Source of the DNA: an uncultured Caryophanales bacterium
GTDB taxonomy: Bacteria > Bacillota_I > Bacilli_A > RFN20 > CAG-449
Direction: 5' to 3'
NCBI GenBank assembly: GCA_945873815.1
Contig: CAMCEE010000002.1
Span: 39,781 to 103,780, forward strand
DNA: 64,000 bases
Of the stretch, positions 17,665 through 28,705 are shown piece by piece; the stretch's first letter is position 1; every line of letters starts with the position of its first letter. The position numbers were made by a program, and so were the translations under genes. The notes beneath the pieces are model-generated. The model ran no database searches. It was not told the DNA's origin and saw nothing but the letters and a program-made list of their open reading frames with translations.

Positions 17665-20592
17665 ATGGGAAATATAGAAAAAAACGATAATATTGTAGAA
17701 GAAAACAATAGAAGTGAATCCGAAAAAGCTGATAATAAAGAAGCATTGGTAAAAGATACTAATAATGTTCCAAATAACGCAGAAGAAAGTGAGAAATCAT
17801 CAAATCATGAAATGTCAACACTTTTTAAAGTGGAAAAAAGAAATGATGAAGATGGTGAAGAAACTGAATTAATTCCAGTTCCTATGTTCGTTTTAATGAA
17901 TATTGGTAATGCACTTTTAAAAGGTTTATTATGGGTCTTAGATTTATTGTTGTCTATGATTTTATCTTTAGGGCATTTCTTCAAGATGATTGGAGTAGGC
18001 GCATATAAAGGTACAATCGGAATCTACAAATTTTTTAGAAAAAAAGTTATTCAATTTAAAGAAAATGATTTATCAGGCAGATTATCTTTCATATGTTTTG
18101 GTGCATCTTCTTTTAAACATAAACAATATGTTAACGGTGTCTTGTTCGTACTTTTTGAAATAGGATACATTGTTTTTATGATTTGCGGAGGTGCAAAAAA
18201 TATCGCAATGTTAAAAACATTAGGTGAAGTTCAACCAGGCCCTGATCCAAGCTGTGAAGATATGTTCTGTGATTGGGTTGAGGGAGATAACTCTGTTATG
18301 ATCCTCGTCTTTGGTTTATTATCGCTTTTCTCTATAATTCTCTTCGCTTATATCTGGAATAGATCAATTAATTCTGGTTATAACAACTATCGTATCGTTA
18401 ATTATATTAAGTATAAGGAAGTTATTAATAAAAATGTGGAATTTTCAAATACTTTGGACGGACAAGTTAGTGAAGCAGTTAATGAAGGTATAAAAAAATC
18501 TGATTTTAAAAAATCACATTATGTTGATTTAGAGAATAGACTCAATGAACATAATGATTCTTCAAAATTTGAAGAAGAGTTCTTAAAGATTGCATATTAT
18601 GAAACTATTGCAGGGAGTTATGAACATTATAAACTCCTTGCTAAAGAGAACACTAAACTTGAAAAGATTGAAAATAAAAAAGAAAGAGTATTGGAAAATC
18701 GTAAGATTAAAAAGGAATCTTTAAATTTAGAGATTGGATCTAATAAAGAAATCAAATTCAATCAAATCACAAATGAAAAAGGAAGATACTACGAAAGAAA
18801 AATTAAAGCTCAAGAAAATAAAATTCGTGAATTAATAAAGAAGCATGCTTCTTATGTAGGAAAAGAATCAGTTATTAATGATTCAAAATATGGAAGATTC
18901 AATATTTTCTATAAAGTTAGAACTGAGAAGACAAATGAGATTGATTTCTATAAAAACTATAGTAGATTAGTTGAAGTATATGAGAATTCAAAAGGTAATT
19001 ATGTACAAACTAATAAAGAAAACCTTGCTAGAAAAAATTCAATGAAAGATGAATTAGAAGCTAAGATTAAAGATATTAATGCTAAATATGATGCTATTGT
19101 TAATAAAAAGAAATCTCTCGTTGAAGAAATGAATAAATATTCTGAACTTCAAAAACAAGAAATTAAAAAGGCAAAAGCTCATTCTAAGGAAAATGGACAA
19201 AATCCTAAACAATTAGAATTAGATATTAAAGCAAAATACTTTGGCAAGATTTCTTATTTAGCAGGTGAAATTCATAATTTACCATCCGATAAAGCTCTCC
19301 TTGCAATGCGTAAAGAAGAAATTAGAGAAGTAGAGCATTCATATGCACGTGATAGAAAATACTTAAAGACTAACTTTACGGAATTATCATTTGCAAGAGA
19401 AAGTGTAGTAAATTACATGGTTGTAGAATATAATTACGACCATAAATTTGCGGAAAGAATGCTTCATAATATTGATATTGTTGATAAAAAGACTAAAGAA
19501 CATTCTCATTTATCAGAAGAAGAAGTTGAAAATAAGATTCAAACAATTTCAAAGGAATTAGATGATTTTGTTGAATCTAATCCTGATATGTATGTTGGTA
19601 AACCAAAATCATTTAAAGAGCAAATTGCTTCATTGATGAATGAAAATTTCCATATCTCAATTTTGGCATTGCCAGTTTCAGGTGTAATCTTCTTTGTAAT
19701 TATGCCATTGGTTTTCTCAATTATTGTTGCATTTACAAACTATTCAACGGGTCACATCCCACCAACAGAATTGTTTACATGGAATGGATTACAAAACTTT
19801 ATTACATTATTCAATGCAGCTCCAGATTCGGCCTATGCTGCTTTGCCATCAGCTGTTGCTAAAACTATAGGATGGACAATTTGTTGGACATTTATAGCTA
19901 CCTTCTCTAACTATTTCTTAGGTATTATTCTTGCTTTATTAATCAACAAGAAAGATATAAAATTTAAGAAATTATGGAGAACAATATTCATTATGACTAT
20001 TGCGGTTCCTCAATTCATTTCTTTACTTTCAATTGGTGTATTATTGAAGGATACAGGTGCTATTGGCTCATGGTGGGTTAATACATTCGGAACAAAACTA
20101 GGATTTGCTACTGATCCATCAAATGGTGCATTAACTTCTAAGATTATTATTATCCTTGTTAATATTTGGATTGGTATTCCATATACTATGTTATCAACAA
20201 CAGGTATATTAATGAATATTCCAAATGATTTATATGAATCGGCACGTGTCGATGGTGCTTCAACAGTAACTCAATTTACAAAAATCACATTACCATATAT
20301 CTTGTTCGTTACTGGACCACATTTAATTAGCCAATTCGTTGGTAACGTTAATAACTTCAACGTTATTTACTTCTTGACGGGTGGTGCACCAAATATTTCA
20401 GGCTCACCATTACCGGTTGGTAATACAGACTTATTGATTACTTTCATCTATAAGATAGTTACATCTAATAATAATCCACAGTTTGGTATTGCTTCTGCAA
20501 TCGGTATTGTCGTATTCATTATTTGTGCATTCTTCTCAATCATTATGTACAATAAATCAGGTTCAATTAAATCGGAGGATCAATTTCAATGA
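17665..20592 (+). CDS. MalF-like ABC transporter permease with ~650-aa N-terminal extension
   Basis: C-terminal permease EAA region YESARVDGASTVTQFTKITLPYI; RBS aggaggttct before ATG 17665; N-terminal TM segments and long charged coiled-coil. Confidence 0.88.
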   Translation: MGNIEKNDNIVEENNRSESEKADNKEALVKDTNNVPNNAEESEKSSNHEMSTLFKVEKRNDEDGEETELIPVPMFVLMNIGNALLKGLLWVLDLLLSMILSLGHFFKMIGVGAYKGTIGIYKFFRKKVIQFKENDLSGRLSFICFGASSFKHKQYVNGVLFVLFEIGYIVFMICGGAKNIAMLKTLGEVQPGPDPSCEDMFCDWVEGDNSVMILVFGLLSLFSIILFAYIWNRSINSGYNNYRIVNYIKYKEVINKNVEFSNTLDGQVSEAVNEGIKKSDFKKSHYVDLENRLNEHNDSSKFEEEFLKIAYYETIAGSYEHYKLLAKENTKLEKIENKKERVLENRKIKKESLNLEIGSNKEIKFNQITNEKGRYYERKIKAQENKIRELIKKHASYVGKESVINDSKYGRFNIFYKVRTEKTNEIDFYKNYSRLVEVYENSKGNYVQTNKENLARKNSMKDELEAKIKDINAKYDAIVNKKKSLVEEMNKYSELQKQEIKKAKAHSKENGQNPKQLELDIKAKYFGKISYLAGEIHNLPSDKALLAMRKEEIREVEHSYARDRKYLKTNFTELSFARESVVNYMVVEYNYDHKFAERMLHNIDIVDKKTKEHSHLSEEEVENKIQTISKELDDFVESNPDMYVGKPKSFKEQIASLMNENFHISILALPVSGVIFFVIMPLVFSIIVAFTNYSTGHIPPTELFTWNGLQNFITLFNAAPDSAYAALPSAVAKTIGWTICWTFIATFSNYFLGIILALLINKKDIKFKKLWRTIFIMTIAVPQFISLLSIGVLLKDTGAIGSWWVNTFGTKLGFATDPSNGALTSKIIIILVNIWIGIPYTMLSTTGILMNIPNDLYESARVDGASTVTQFTKITLPYILFVTGPHLISQFVGNVNNFNVIYFLTGGAPNISGSPLPVGNTDLLITFIYKIVTSNNNPQFGIASAIGIVVFIICAFFSIIMYNKSGSIKSEDQFQ

Positions 20593-21485
20593 GGTCATTA
20601 AAAGCAAGACGTATTCTTGGGAATACATTAATTTATTTACTCTTAATTGTTATGTCTATTATTTGGATTGCTCCTATCTTATGGCTCGTACTTCAATCTT
20701 TCTCAGGAGATGGAATTGCAAGCCGTGTAAGATTCGTACCAAATACTTGGACATTCAACAACTACATCTATTTATTCTCAAACTTTACTAATAAAGTTGA
20801 TCCTAATGCTTCAGTTAGTGCTTTGGATGGTAAGTTCTTCACATGGTTTATGAATACATTCATTGTTGCAATCGTAACCTGTATAATTTCAACTATGTTT
20901 GTTCTTATGACAGCATATGCATTATCTAGATTTAGATTTAAAGGAAGAGGAATCTTCATGAAATTAAATTTGATTTTAGGTATGTTCCCTGGCTTCTTAT
21001 CGATGATTATTATGTATTGGGTCATGAAGGAAATCTTCCATCTTGATGGTTCTTATTGGGCATTAGTAATCATATATTCTGCAGGTACAGGTATGGGATT
21101 CTTTATTTCAAAAGGTTTCTTTGATACAATTTCAAAATCAATTGATGAAGCAGCAATGATTGATGGTGCAACAAAGAGTCAAATCTTCTGGAATATCATT
21201 CTTCCACTTTCTAAACCGATTGTCATTTATACAATATTAACTTCATTTATGAGTCCATGGGGTGATTATGTTACTTCATCATATATTGTTGGTTTACAAA
21301 ATATTGATCAATGGACTGTAGCAATTGGTCTATATCAAATGGTTACTTCAAATGACTATGTTACTACATATTACACACAATTTGCAGCTGGTGCAATTTG
21401 CGTTGCAATTCCAACAACACTTTTATTCATTTTCTTACAAAAGTATTATGTATCAGGTGTTACTGGTGGTGCAGTCAAAGGTTAA
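20589..21485 (+). CDS. MalG-like ABC transporter permease
   Basis: DEAAMIDGATKSQIFWNIILPLSKP; overlaps malF stop. Confidence 0.92.
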   Translation: MRSLKARRILGNTLIYLLLIVMSIIWIAPILWLVLQSFSGDGIASRVRFVPNTWTFNNYIYLFSNFTNKVDPNASVSALDGKFFTWFMNTFIVAIVTCIISTMFVLMTAYALSRFRFKGRGIFMKLNLILGMFPGFLSMIIMYWVMKEIFHLDGSYWALVIIYSAGTGMGFFISKGFFDTISKSIDEAAMIDGATKSQIFWNIILPLSKPIVIYTILTSFMSPWGDYVTSSYIVGLQNIDQWTVAIGLYQMVTSNDYVTTYYTQFAAGAICVAIPTTLLFIFLQKYYVSGVTGGAVKG

Positions 21486-21499
21486 TAAGTGCATTAATA

Positions 21500-21530
21500 A
21501 ACTCTCGAATTTATATTCGTGAGTTTTTTT
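21500..21530 (+). terminator. Intrinsic terminator
   Basis: AACTCtCGAA-tttata-TTCGtGAGTT followed by T-tract. Confidence 0.7.
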
Positions 21531-21593
21531 ATTGTTATAACAATAAAAAGAATATAAAATAGTATATAGAGCATTTGTTGAAGGAGCTTAAAT

Positions 21594-23288
21594 ATGAAAA
21601 AAAAGACTTTATTATTAGTGATTCCATTCTTACTCACTGCTTGTGGAGGGAACTCAACTGCTAATTCGTCTAATGGTGGTTGTGATCCAGACGATATGTT
21701 TTGTGAAGATACTCCATCTACATCCATGGAAAAAATTGAGTTAGAGAAAGATACTAATCAAGATTATATATTAGATAAAAATGTTTCAAATGAAAATGCA
21801 TCAGTAAACTATGAGGTTTTTGTTAGATCTTTTTGTGATTCAAACGGGGATGGTATTGGTGATTTAAATGGATTAACTAGTAAACTAGATTATTTAAAAG
21901 ATTTAGGAGTTAAGAATTTATGGCTTATGCCAATTAATGATTCACCTTCATATCATGGATATGATGTTAGCGACTATTATTCGATTAATCCGGATTATGG
22001 AACGATGGAGGATTTAGAAAATCTTGTATCTGAGGCAAAGAAACATAACATCGGAATTATTTTGGATATGGTGTTTAATCATTCTTCTACAAGAAACGAA
22101 TGGTTTAAGCAATCATATGAGGATTATCTTTATGAGAATCCTTCAAGTTATTCAAAGGCAACATGGTATAACTGGAATAATAAAAGTTCACAAGTATATA
22201 AACATAGCTATGGAGGAACTGAAACTTATTATGAGGGAGGATTTGGAAGCTCAATGCCAGATCTAAACTTAGATAATGAACAAGTTAGAGAAGAAATAAA
22301 GAAAATAAGCAAAAAATATATAGATATTGGCGTTGCTGGATTTAGACTAGATGCTGTTTTATATTATTACAGTAATGTTAATGAGAATGTTAAATTCTTA
22401 TCTTGGTTGAATGATTATTGTAAGAGTTTAAATCCTGATTTCTATATTGTTGGAGAATGTTGGTCTAGTAAAGAAACCATTAATTCATATTACTCTTCAG
22501 GTGTTGATTCTTTCTTCTTCTTCCCATCTTCAATTGAGGGGACAGGTAAAGGCTCTATTATTTCAACTGTAAAAGGTGGAAATGATGCACATTCATTTGG
22601 CACATATATAGAACAACAAGAAAAAGATATGAAGGCAATAAACCCAAAAGCTGTATCAAGTTATTTCCTAACAAATCATGATACGGATAGAGCAAGCAAC
22701 TCTTTATATGGATATAGTGCTAAAGCTGCTGCTTCATTAATATATCTTATGCCTGGCACTCCATATATGTATTATGGAGAAGAAATAGGATTAATCGGGG
22801 TTAGATCAAAACATCCTGATGATCAATCAGATGTAAAGAGAAGACTTCCTATTATTTGGAGTAAGAATGATAAAGTAGGTGAATGTGAATTCCCTGAAAA
22901 AAATAGATTAGATTTAGATACAACTAAACAAGTTACAGAAGGAGTATATGATCAACTTGAAACACCATACTCATTAGTTAACCATTATAGAAAAGTACTA
23001 AATATAAGAAATAAATATTCATTTATTAGAGATGCGAAGTTTACTAACCTAACATCTTTAGTAAAGGATCAAAATGCAAAAGTATTAGTATATAAATTAG
23101 AGAGCGCAACTGATTCAAAAGATAGTATTATCGTAGTTCATAATTTTGATTCTGTTGCCGTAAAAGTAGATTTAAAAACAATTGGAAGTGAGATTTTGGA
23201 AATGATTAACGTATCAAGAAAAGTTCCAAAATTAGAAGGACACGTTCTTTCAATTGGTAATTACTCAACTGTAATATTAAAAGCTTAA
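21594..23288 (+). CDS. Secreted GH13 alpha-amylase family lipoprotein
   Basis: Lipobox LLTAC; DSNGDGIGDLNGL, GIILDMVFNHSS, GFRLDAVLYY, VGECWS, FLTNHDTDR. Confidence 0.93.
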   Translation: MKKKTLLLVIPFLLTACGGNSTANSSNGGCDPDDMFCEDTPSTSMEKIELEKDTNQDYILDKNVSNENASVNYEVFVRSFCDSNGDGIGDLNGLTSKLDYLKDLGVKNLWLMPINDSPSYHGYDVSDYYSINPDYGTMEDLENLVSEAKKHNIGIILDMVFNHSSTRNEWFKQSYEDYLYENPSSYSKATWYNWNNKSSQVYKHSYGGTETYYEGGFGSSMPDLNLDNEQVREEIKKISKKYIDIGVAGFRLDAVLYYYSNVNENVKFLSWLNDYCKSLNPDFYIVGECWSSKETINSYYSSGVDSFFFFPSSIEGTGKGSIISTVKGGNDAHSFGTYIEQQEKDMKAINPKAVSSYFLTNHDTDRASNSLYGYSAKAAASLIYLMPGTPYMYYGEEIGLIGVRSKHPDDQSDVKRRLPIIWSKNDKVGECEFPEKNRLDLDTTKQVTEGVYDQLETPYSLVNHYRKVLNIRNKYSFIRDAKFTNLTSLVKDQNAKVLVYKLESATDSKDSIIVVHNFDSVAVKVDLKTIGSEILEMINVSRKVPKLEGHVLSIGNYSTVILKA

Positions 23289-23396
23289 AAAAATAGAGCT
23301 GAAAGAAATATAACTATATAAGAATTGTTTTCTTAATAGGTGTTTCAAAACAGCTCTTTTCTTTGAAATAAAAAAGGGAAAAAGAACAAATGTAAC

Positions 23397-23882
23397 TTAT
23401 TTCTTTCTTACCCTTTTCTCTTCTTTATCATATTCCTTTACAAGAGGATATAAATCTATAAATATTGAATTAACTATGAGAAGTGTTCCACAATTGATTA
23501 GTAATAAGTCTAATGGTAAAGGAAATCCTGAAAATGGAATTTCTAAACCAATGAATAACAACGAACCATATATTACAAAGAAAACTCCTAGAATTAAGAG
23601 AAAATTATTAAATATATATGTTTTTGTTGCAAATACCTCTTCTTTACCATAGAGTAATCCTTTTAAGAAAACTCCTTCGTGCTTTTGACTTCTAATTACT
23701 GAATAGGTTTGAAATACACTAAAAGCAATAAATACTATGAAACATAAAATGAACAAAATAGAATCAGATAAATTATCTGTGTCCGGAATTTGTATTATTG
23801 TGTAAATTAATGAAGCTAGTCCACCTAATCCAACACATATTAGTAGGATACTATAAAAGATGTGATATAATAATTTTTTCAT
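23397..23882 (-). CDS. Hypothetical membrane protein
   Basis: 161 aa, several hydrophobic segments, no family recognised. Confidence 0.6.
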   Translation of the reverse strand: MKKLLYHIFYSILLICVGLGGLASLIYTIIQIPDTDNLSDSILFILCFIVFIAFSVFQTYSVIRSQKHEGVFLKGLLYGKEEVFATKTYIFNNFLLILGVFFVIYGSLLFIGLEIPFSGFPLPLDLLLINCGTLLIVNSIFIDLYPLVKEYDKEEKRVRKK

Positions 23883-23956
23883 GAAATCATTATAACAAAT
23901 AATAAAATGATAATAAATAATTTATTATCAATTTTGGATATGGTATAATTTATAAT

Positions 23957-24943
23957 ATGAAAAATATCGTCTTTGGGAAACTATCTAGCAGAGTTATTGC
24001 AAAATTTATAGATTATATTCTTGTATTTGGATTAACAGTGATTATTTTTTTCTGTGGTGTTTTTAATGCAACTTTTGATCGCGAGTCTTATGTTGACAAT
24101 GAATTGAAAACAATAGAACTTTATAAAGATTCTGGACTTTATATATCGACTGAGAAAGGGAGTATTATTGGATTAAATACTTTTTCAACTATTTCTTCAG
24201 TTGCAAAATTGACGGATGTAACTCTTACAGTTGATGGAGAAAGTTTTTCTCATGTCAATGCTACTAAACAATTATATGAATTTTATTCAACTAAATATAT
24301 TTCCTATGGTGGACAAATGAATTTAACGATGGAAACTTTTAAGTCAATGATTTTAAAGGTAGGAAGTGAATTATCAAATATCAACGATTTAGTTATCGGT
24401 GATGATGGTAGTTATACTATAGAGATGATAGATGGAAAAAATTATGGTGTTACAGTTTCTTACGTGAATTCTCAAATCGAAAATGCTGTAAAGATTGTTG
24501 AGTCTTCTCCTAGTGTTAGAAATTATCAAGCAAAAAACCAAAAAATAATGTTTAATGCAATTATTTGGCTTGTTCCTATTATTATTTCTTTAAGTTTTAT
24601 TTTTGATTTCTTGATTCCATTATTTTCAAAACGCAATGAAACAATAGGTAAATATATTTTTAAACTTGGAGTTATCTCTAAAGATGGATATAGTTTAAAG
24701 AAAATTTGGATATTTATTAGATGGTTAAGTTACTTAGTGATTGAACTTGTTGGAGGATTTCTTACTATGGGAGGCACAATACTTATTTCTTACACAATGT
24801 TGATTTTTAATAAAAAGAAAAGGACAATTCACGATTATATAGGAAATAGTATTGTGATTAATAAAGAAGAATCTTTCTATTTTAATTCATATGAAGAAGA
24901 AAAATATTTGATGGAAAATAAAAGGAGCATCAATTTATTATGA
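23957..24943 (+). CDS. RDD family membrane protein
   Basis: LSSRVIAKFIDYILVFGLTVII and TIGKYIFKLGVISKDGY ... RTIHDYIGNSIV. Confidence 0.8.
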   Translation: MKNIVFGKLSSRVIAKFIDYILVFGLTVIIFFCGVFNATFDRESYVDNELKTIELYKDSGLYISTEKGSIIGLNTFSTISSVAKLTDVTLTVDGESFSHVNATKQLYEFYSTKYISYGGQMNLTMETFKSMILKVGSELSNINDLVIGDDGSYTIEMIDGKNYGVTVSYVNSQIENAVKIVESSPSVRNYQAKNQKIMFNAIIWLVPIIISLSFIFDFLIPLFSKRNETIGKYIFKLGVISKDGYSLKKIWIFIRWLSYLVIELVGGFLTMGGTILISYTMLIFNKKKRTIHDYIGNSIVINKEESFYFNSYEEEKYLMENKRSINLL

Positions 24944-25998
24944 GAAAAGAACTTCGCTTGCAAGAACCAAATAATGGTAAACACGTACTTGCATATGTTG
25001 TTGATTTGTTGATTGTAGTTACTTCAACTATAGCTCTATATTTTATTTTCCTATATGGGTTTTTTAATCCTGTTTATAAGTATAATGATTATAAAACTAA
25101 TAAAGAAGCATATTTAACTAAGTATTCACTTAATGCCGATTCAAATAAGGATTATAAGTTCTATGAAGAGAAAGTTCAAGATTTTTTCTTTGTTCACTTT
25201 AAGAATGAAATTGTTGAATCATATAAAAAAGGTGGTTTAGATTATTCGATTGAACATATTTATAATTTCAGCGTACTAAACTTACCTATTGAACCAACTA
25301 TAAATATTAATGAGAATACAATGTTTGTTTATCAAGCAAAACCGGATGGAAGCTTTGACGTTGATAAGGTGGCATTAACTAAAGTAGGTTCAGGTAAAAC
25401 ATATGAAAAGAATTTAAAGGATATATTCTATAACGCTTATAGTGTTTTACCTTCTTATTTAGAAAGTTATGTTCAAGAATATCGAGATGATTGTCGAGTA
25501 TTATCAACAATTGAAACTACTAATCGACTAGTTTCTGGAACAATATCGATTACAATATTTTATATTGTAATTCCATTAGTATCTAAGAATGGCACAACAA
25601 TTTTCCATAAGGTTGAAAAAATAGGATATGTTAATAAAAAAGAAGGATATTCAGTTAGTAAATGGAAATTAGTTATCAAACCGCTTATCATGTTTATACT
25701 TCCAGTGATTGGACTTATTGGATTCAGCAAATATTCGATAATAACTTTAATAATTCTACCATTCTTTATTGATTTTCTATTAATTATTTTTACAAATGAT
25801 CACACATCGCTTTCAGAAAAAATTCTAAAGGTAGAATGTGTCGATATGGAGAATTCTCTAATCTTTGCTTCTGAAGAGGAAGAAAAAATATATATAAATG
25901 CTGAGATTCAAGATCGAGAATATTTAGATAAATTAGAGAAAATCGCTTCAATAAGCGATAAAGCAATTGATGATAAAGAAAAGAAAGGAGATAGATAA
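24940..25998 (+). CDS. RDD-like family membrane protein
   Basis: KHVLAYVVDLLIVVTSTIALYF; same layout as the preceding gene; 4-bp overlap. Confidence 0.65.
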   Translation: MRKELRLQEPNNGKHVLAYVVDLLIVVTSTIALYFIFLYGFFNPVYKYNDYKTNKEAYLTKYSLNADSNKDYKFYEEKVQDFFFVHFKNEIVESYKKGGLDYSIEHIYNFSVLNLPIEPTININENTMFVYQAKPDGSFDVDKVALTKVGSGKTYEKNLKDIFYNAYSVLPSYLESYVQEYRDDCRVLSTIETTNRLVSGTISITIFYIVIPLVSKNGTTIFHKVEKIGYVNKKEGYSVSKWKLVIKPLIMFILPVIGLIGFSKYSIITLIILPFFIDFLLIIFTNDHTSLSEKILKVECVDMENSLIFASEEEEKIYINAEIQDREYLDKLEKIASISDKAIDDKEKKGDR

Positions 25999-25999
25999 A

Positions 26000-28705
26000 A
26001 TGGGAAAAAATATCAAAAAAATATCATTAGTTTGTTTGCTGGCAGTTACTGCGTTAGTTGGTTGCGGAGGAAAAGAAAATGATTCACTTTCATCATCAAG
26101 TGAAAGTAAACCATCATCTGTAACATCTTCCAAACCAGCAGGAGAAAGGGATGTTGATTATCCAAGAGAAATCCCTGTGTTAGGAGAAGATTCAATTCAA
26201 ATTCATTATCAAAGAGAGGATAATCAATATAAGAAATGGGCACTATGGATGTGGGATAATGTCGTCGGTACTGGATTCCACTATGCGTTCAATTATCAAG
26301 ATGATTATGGTGTTATTGCAAGCTATCCTTTATCAACATTTGGAACAGATCCAGCAACTAGCCAATTAGGATTCATTGTCAAAATTGGAGATAATGACAC
26401 TTGGACTGGTAAAGATGTTGATGATGATAGATTTATTGATTTTTCAAATCTAGAGAAAGATGCAAATGGTGTATATCATGTATATATCGTTTCGGGGGAT
26501 AAGAATGTGTATATAAATGCAGATAAAAAAGAAGTAGAAGCAATCACGACATGTAAATTTATGTATGAATCTGCTACAAACACTTATAAAATTTTTACAT
26601 ATGCAAATTTACCATTAAGTCATTATAAGATTACAAAGAATGGCGATGTAATTAAAGAAGAAAACTTAGATGGCAAAAAAAGTATCCACTCATATTTTGA
26701 AGCAGGTGAAGAACCAGATATTACAGCAAAATATGAAATAGAAGTTACTTTTGCTGAAACAGGTAATAAGCTTTCTGCTTCTCCAAGTAACAATGTCCTT
26801 TATCAAATGAAATCATTTAATGATAAGTATTATTATGATGGAGAATTAGGTGCAATTTATACTGCTAGTGAAACAACATTTAAGGTATGGTCTCCAGTTT
26901 CATCAAAGATTGTATTAAAAATATATGAATCAGGAACTCCTGTACGTGTCGATGCAGAAAAAGGAAATGATACAGTTATTAAAACAGTAGAAATGACTAA
27001 AGGTGAAAAAGGAGTCTTTAGTGCAACTGTTAGTGGAGATTTGGAAGGTAAGTATTATACATATGAAGTATTCAATGCATTAAATGATGGTGTCGAGGTT
27101 GTTGACCCATATGCAAAGAGTGCTGGAGTTAATGGCTTAAGAGGAATGATTGTTGATTTTGCAAAGACAAATCCAGTTGGATGGGATGAAACTACTGTCA
27201 ATGATATTCCTACAACTGCATTAACCGTTTATGAAACTCACGTCGCAGACGTTACTTCATCTACTTCATGGAATGGTAGGACAGAAAACGCTAAAAAGTA
27301 TTTAGGGTTGATTGAAGAGGGAACTAAATATAAAAATACAATTGCAACAGGATTTGATCACATTAAGGAATTAGGTGTTAACGCTGTTCAATTATTACCA
27401 ATCTTTGATCATGCAAATGATGAAATTAATACTGAATTTAACTGGGGTTATAATCCAGCAAATTACAATGTATTAGAAGGTTCATATTCTTCTAATCCTT
27501 ATGATGGTTATACACGTATTAGAGAATTTAAACAAGTTGTTCAAAAGTATTCTCAAAACGGAATTAATATTATTATGGACGTTGTTTATAATCACGTAAA
27601 CGGCGTTAAAGGTTCTAATTTTGATGTATTAATGCCTGAATATTATTTCAGATATGATGGAACTGGAACATTAACAAATGGTTCTGGTTGTGGAAATGAA
27701 ACAGCTTCAGAAAACAAGATGGTTCAAAAATTTATTATTGACTCAACAGAATTCTTGGCAAGAGAATATAAACTTGGTGGTTTTAGATTTGACTTAATGG
27801 GATTACATGATGTTGAAACAATGAATAAAGTATCAAAGAACTTAAAAGATAATGTCAATAAAACTATTTCAGTTTATGGTGAACCATGGACTGGAGGCAC
27901 TTCAGGTATCTCAAATAGTGTAAAACCTGCAACTCAAGCAAATGCAAATTATCTTGAAGGTGTTGGACAATTTAATGATCAAATGAGAGACGCATTGATT
28001 AAAGGAGGCTTATCTGCTGCTTCAGAGAGAGGATGGGTTACATCTGTAGGAGTTCCAGGTAAAACGGATGTTGATAGAATAGTAGCAGGATTAAAAGGTA
28101 TTACTGCAGGAACAACACAAATCAAAGATCCTGAAAAGAGCGTTAATTATGTTACATGTCATGATAACTTCACTTTATATGATAGAATCACTGCAGCAGG
28201 AATTAAAGATGAAGCAACAATTAAGAATATGGCAATGCTTGCAAATTCAGTCGTCTTTACTGCAGAAGGTACAACTTTCATGCTTGCAGGTGAAGAAATG
28301 CTTAGAACTAAGGGTGGAGATTCTAACTCATATAAGTCTTCTTATGAAGTAAATGAATTAGATTATAGTAAACTTGAAAATCCTGAAATAATGAAAATAT
28401 TCGAGAACTACAAGAAATTAATTGAATATAAGAAAACTACTGCTGCTTTACATTTAAATAAACAAGGCGTTGAAAGTTCAATGAAAGTGGAAGCATTAGA
28501 TAATGGATCAATGATTAAATATACTCTATCTGATGTTAATGCTGATTATATTGTTATCCATACTAATGGATATGAAACAAATCATACTCCTGTTGAATTA
28601 ACCGGATATACATTGTTCTTAGATACAACTAATACATTATCTGGAAACCTTGGAAGTGTTACTCCAAATGCATATCAAACTATTATTGCTAAAAAGGCAA
28701 AATAA
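26000..28705 (+). CDS. Type I pullulanase, secreted lipoprotein (GH13)
   Basis: Lipobox ALVGC; VYETHVADVTSS, YNPANYNVLEGSYSSNPYDGYTRIREFKQVV, IIMDVVYNHV, FRFDLMGLHD, YGEPWTGGTS; start ATG 26000 after RBS aaggag. Confidence 0.93.
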   Translation: MGKNIKKISLVCLLAVTALVGCGGKENDSLSSSSESKPSSVTSSKPAGERDVDYPREIPVLGEDSIQIHYQREDNQYKKWALWMWDNVVGTGFHYAFNYQDDYGVIASYPLSTFGTDPATSQLGFIVKIGDNDTWTGKDVDDDRFIDFSNLEKDANGVYHVYIVSGDKNVYINADKKEVEAITTCKFMYESATNTYKIFTYANLPLSHYKITKNGDVIKEENLDGKKSIHSYFEAGEEPDITAKYEIEVTFAETGNKLSASPSNNVLYQMKSFNDKYYYDGELGAIYTASETTFKVWSPVSSKIVLKIYESGTPVRVDAEKGNDTVIKTVEMTKGEKGVFSATVSGDLEGKYYTYEVFNALNDGVEVVDPYAKSAGVNGLRGMIVDFAKTNPVGWDETTVNDIPTTALTVYETHVADVTSSTSWNGRTENAKKYLGLIEEGTKYKNTIATGFDHIKELGVNAVQLLPIFDHANDEINTEFNWGYNPANYNVLEGSYSSNPYDGYTRIREFKQVVQKYSQNGINIIMDVVYNHVNGVKGSNFDVLMPEYYFRYDGTGTLTNGSGCGNETASENKMVQKFIIDSTEFLAREYKLGGFRFDLMGLHDVETMNKVSKNLKDNVNKTISVYGEPWTGGTSGISNSVKPATQANANYLEGVGQFNDQMRDALIKGGLSAASERGWVTSVGVPGKTDVDRIVAGLKGITAGTTQIKDPEKSVNYVTCHDNFTLYDRITAAGIKDEATIKNMAMLANSVVFTAEGTTFMLAGEEMLRTKGGDSNSYKSSYEVNELDYSKLENPEIMKIFENYKKLIEYKKTTAALHLNKQGVESSMKVEALDNGSMIKYTLSDVNADYIVIHTNGYETNHTPVELTGYTLFLDTTNTLSGNLGSVTPNAYQTIIAKKAK

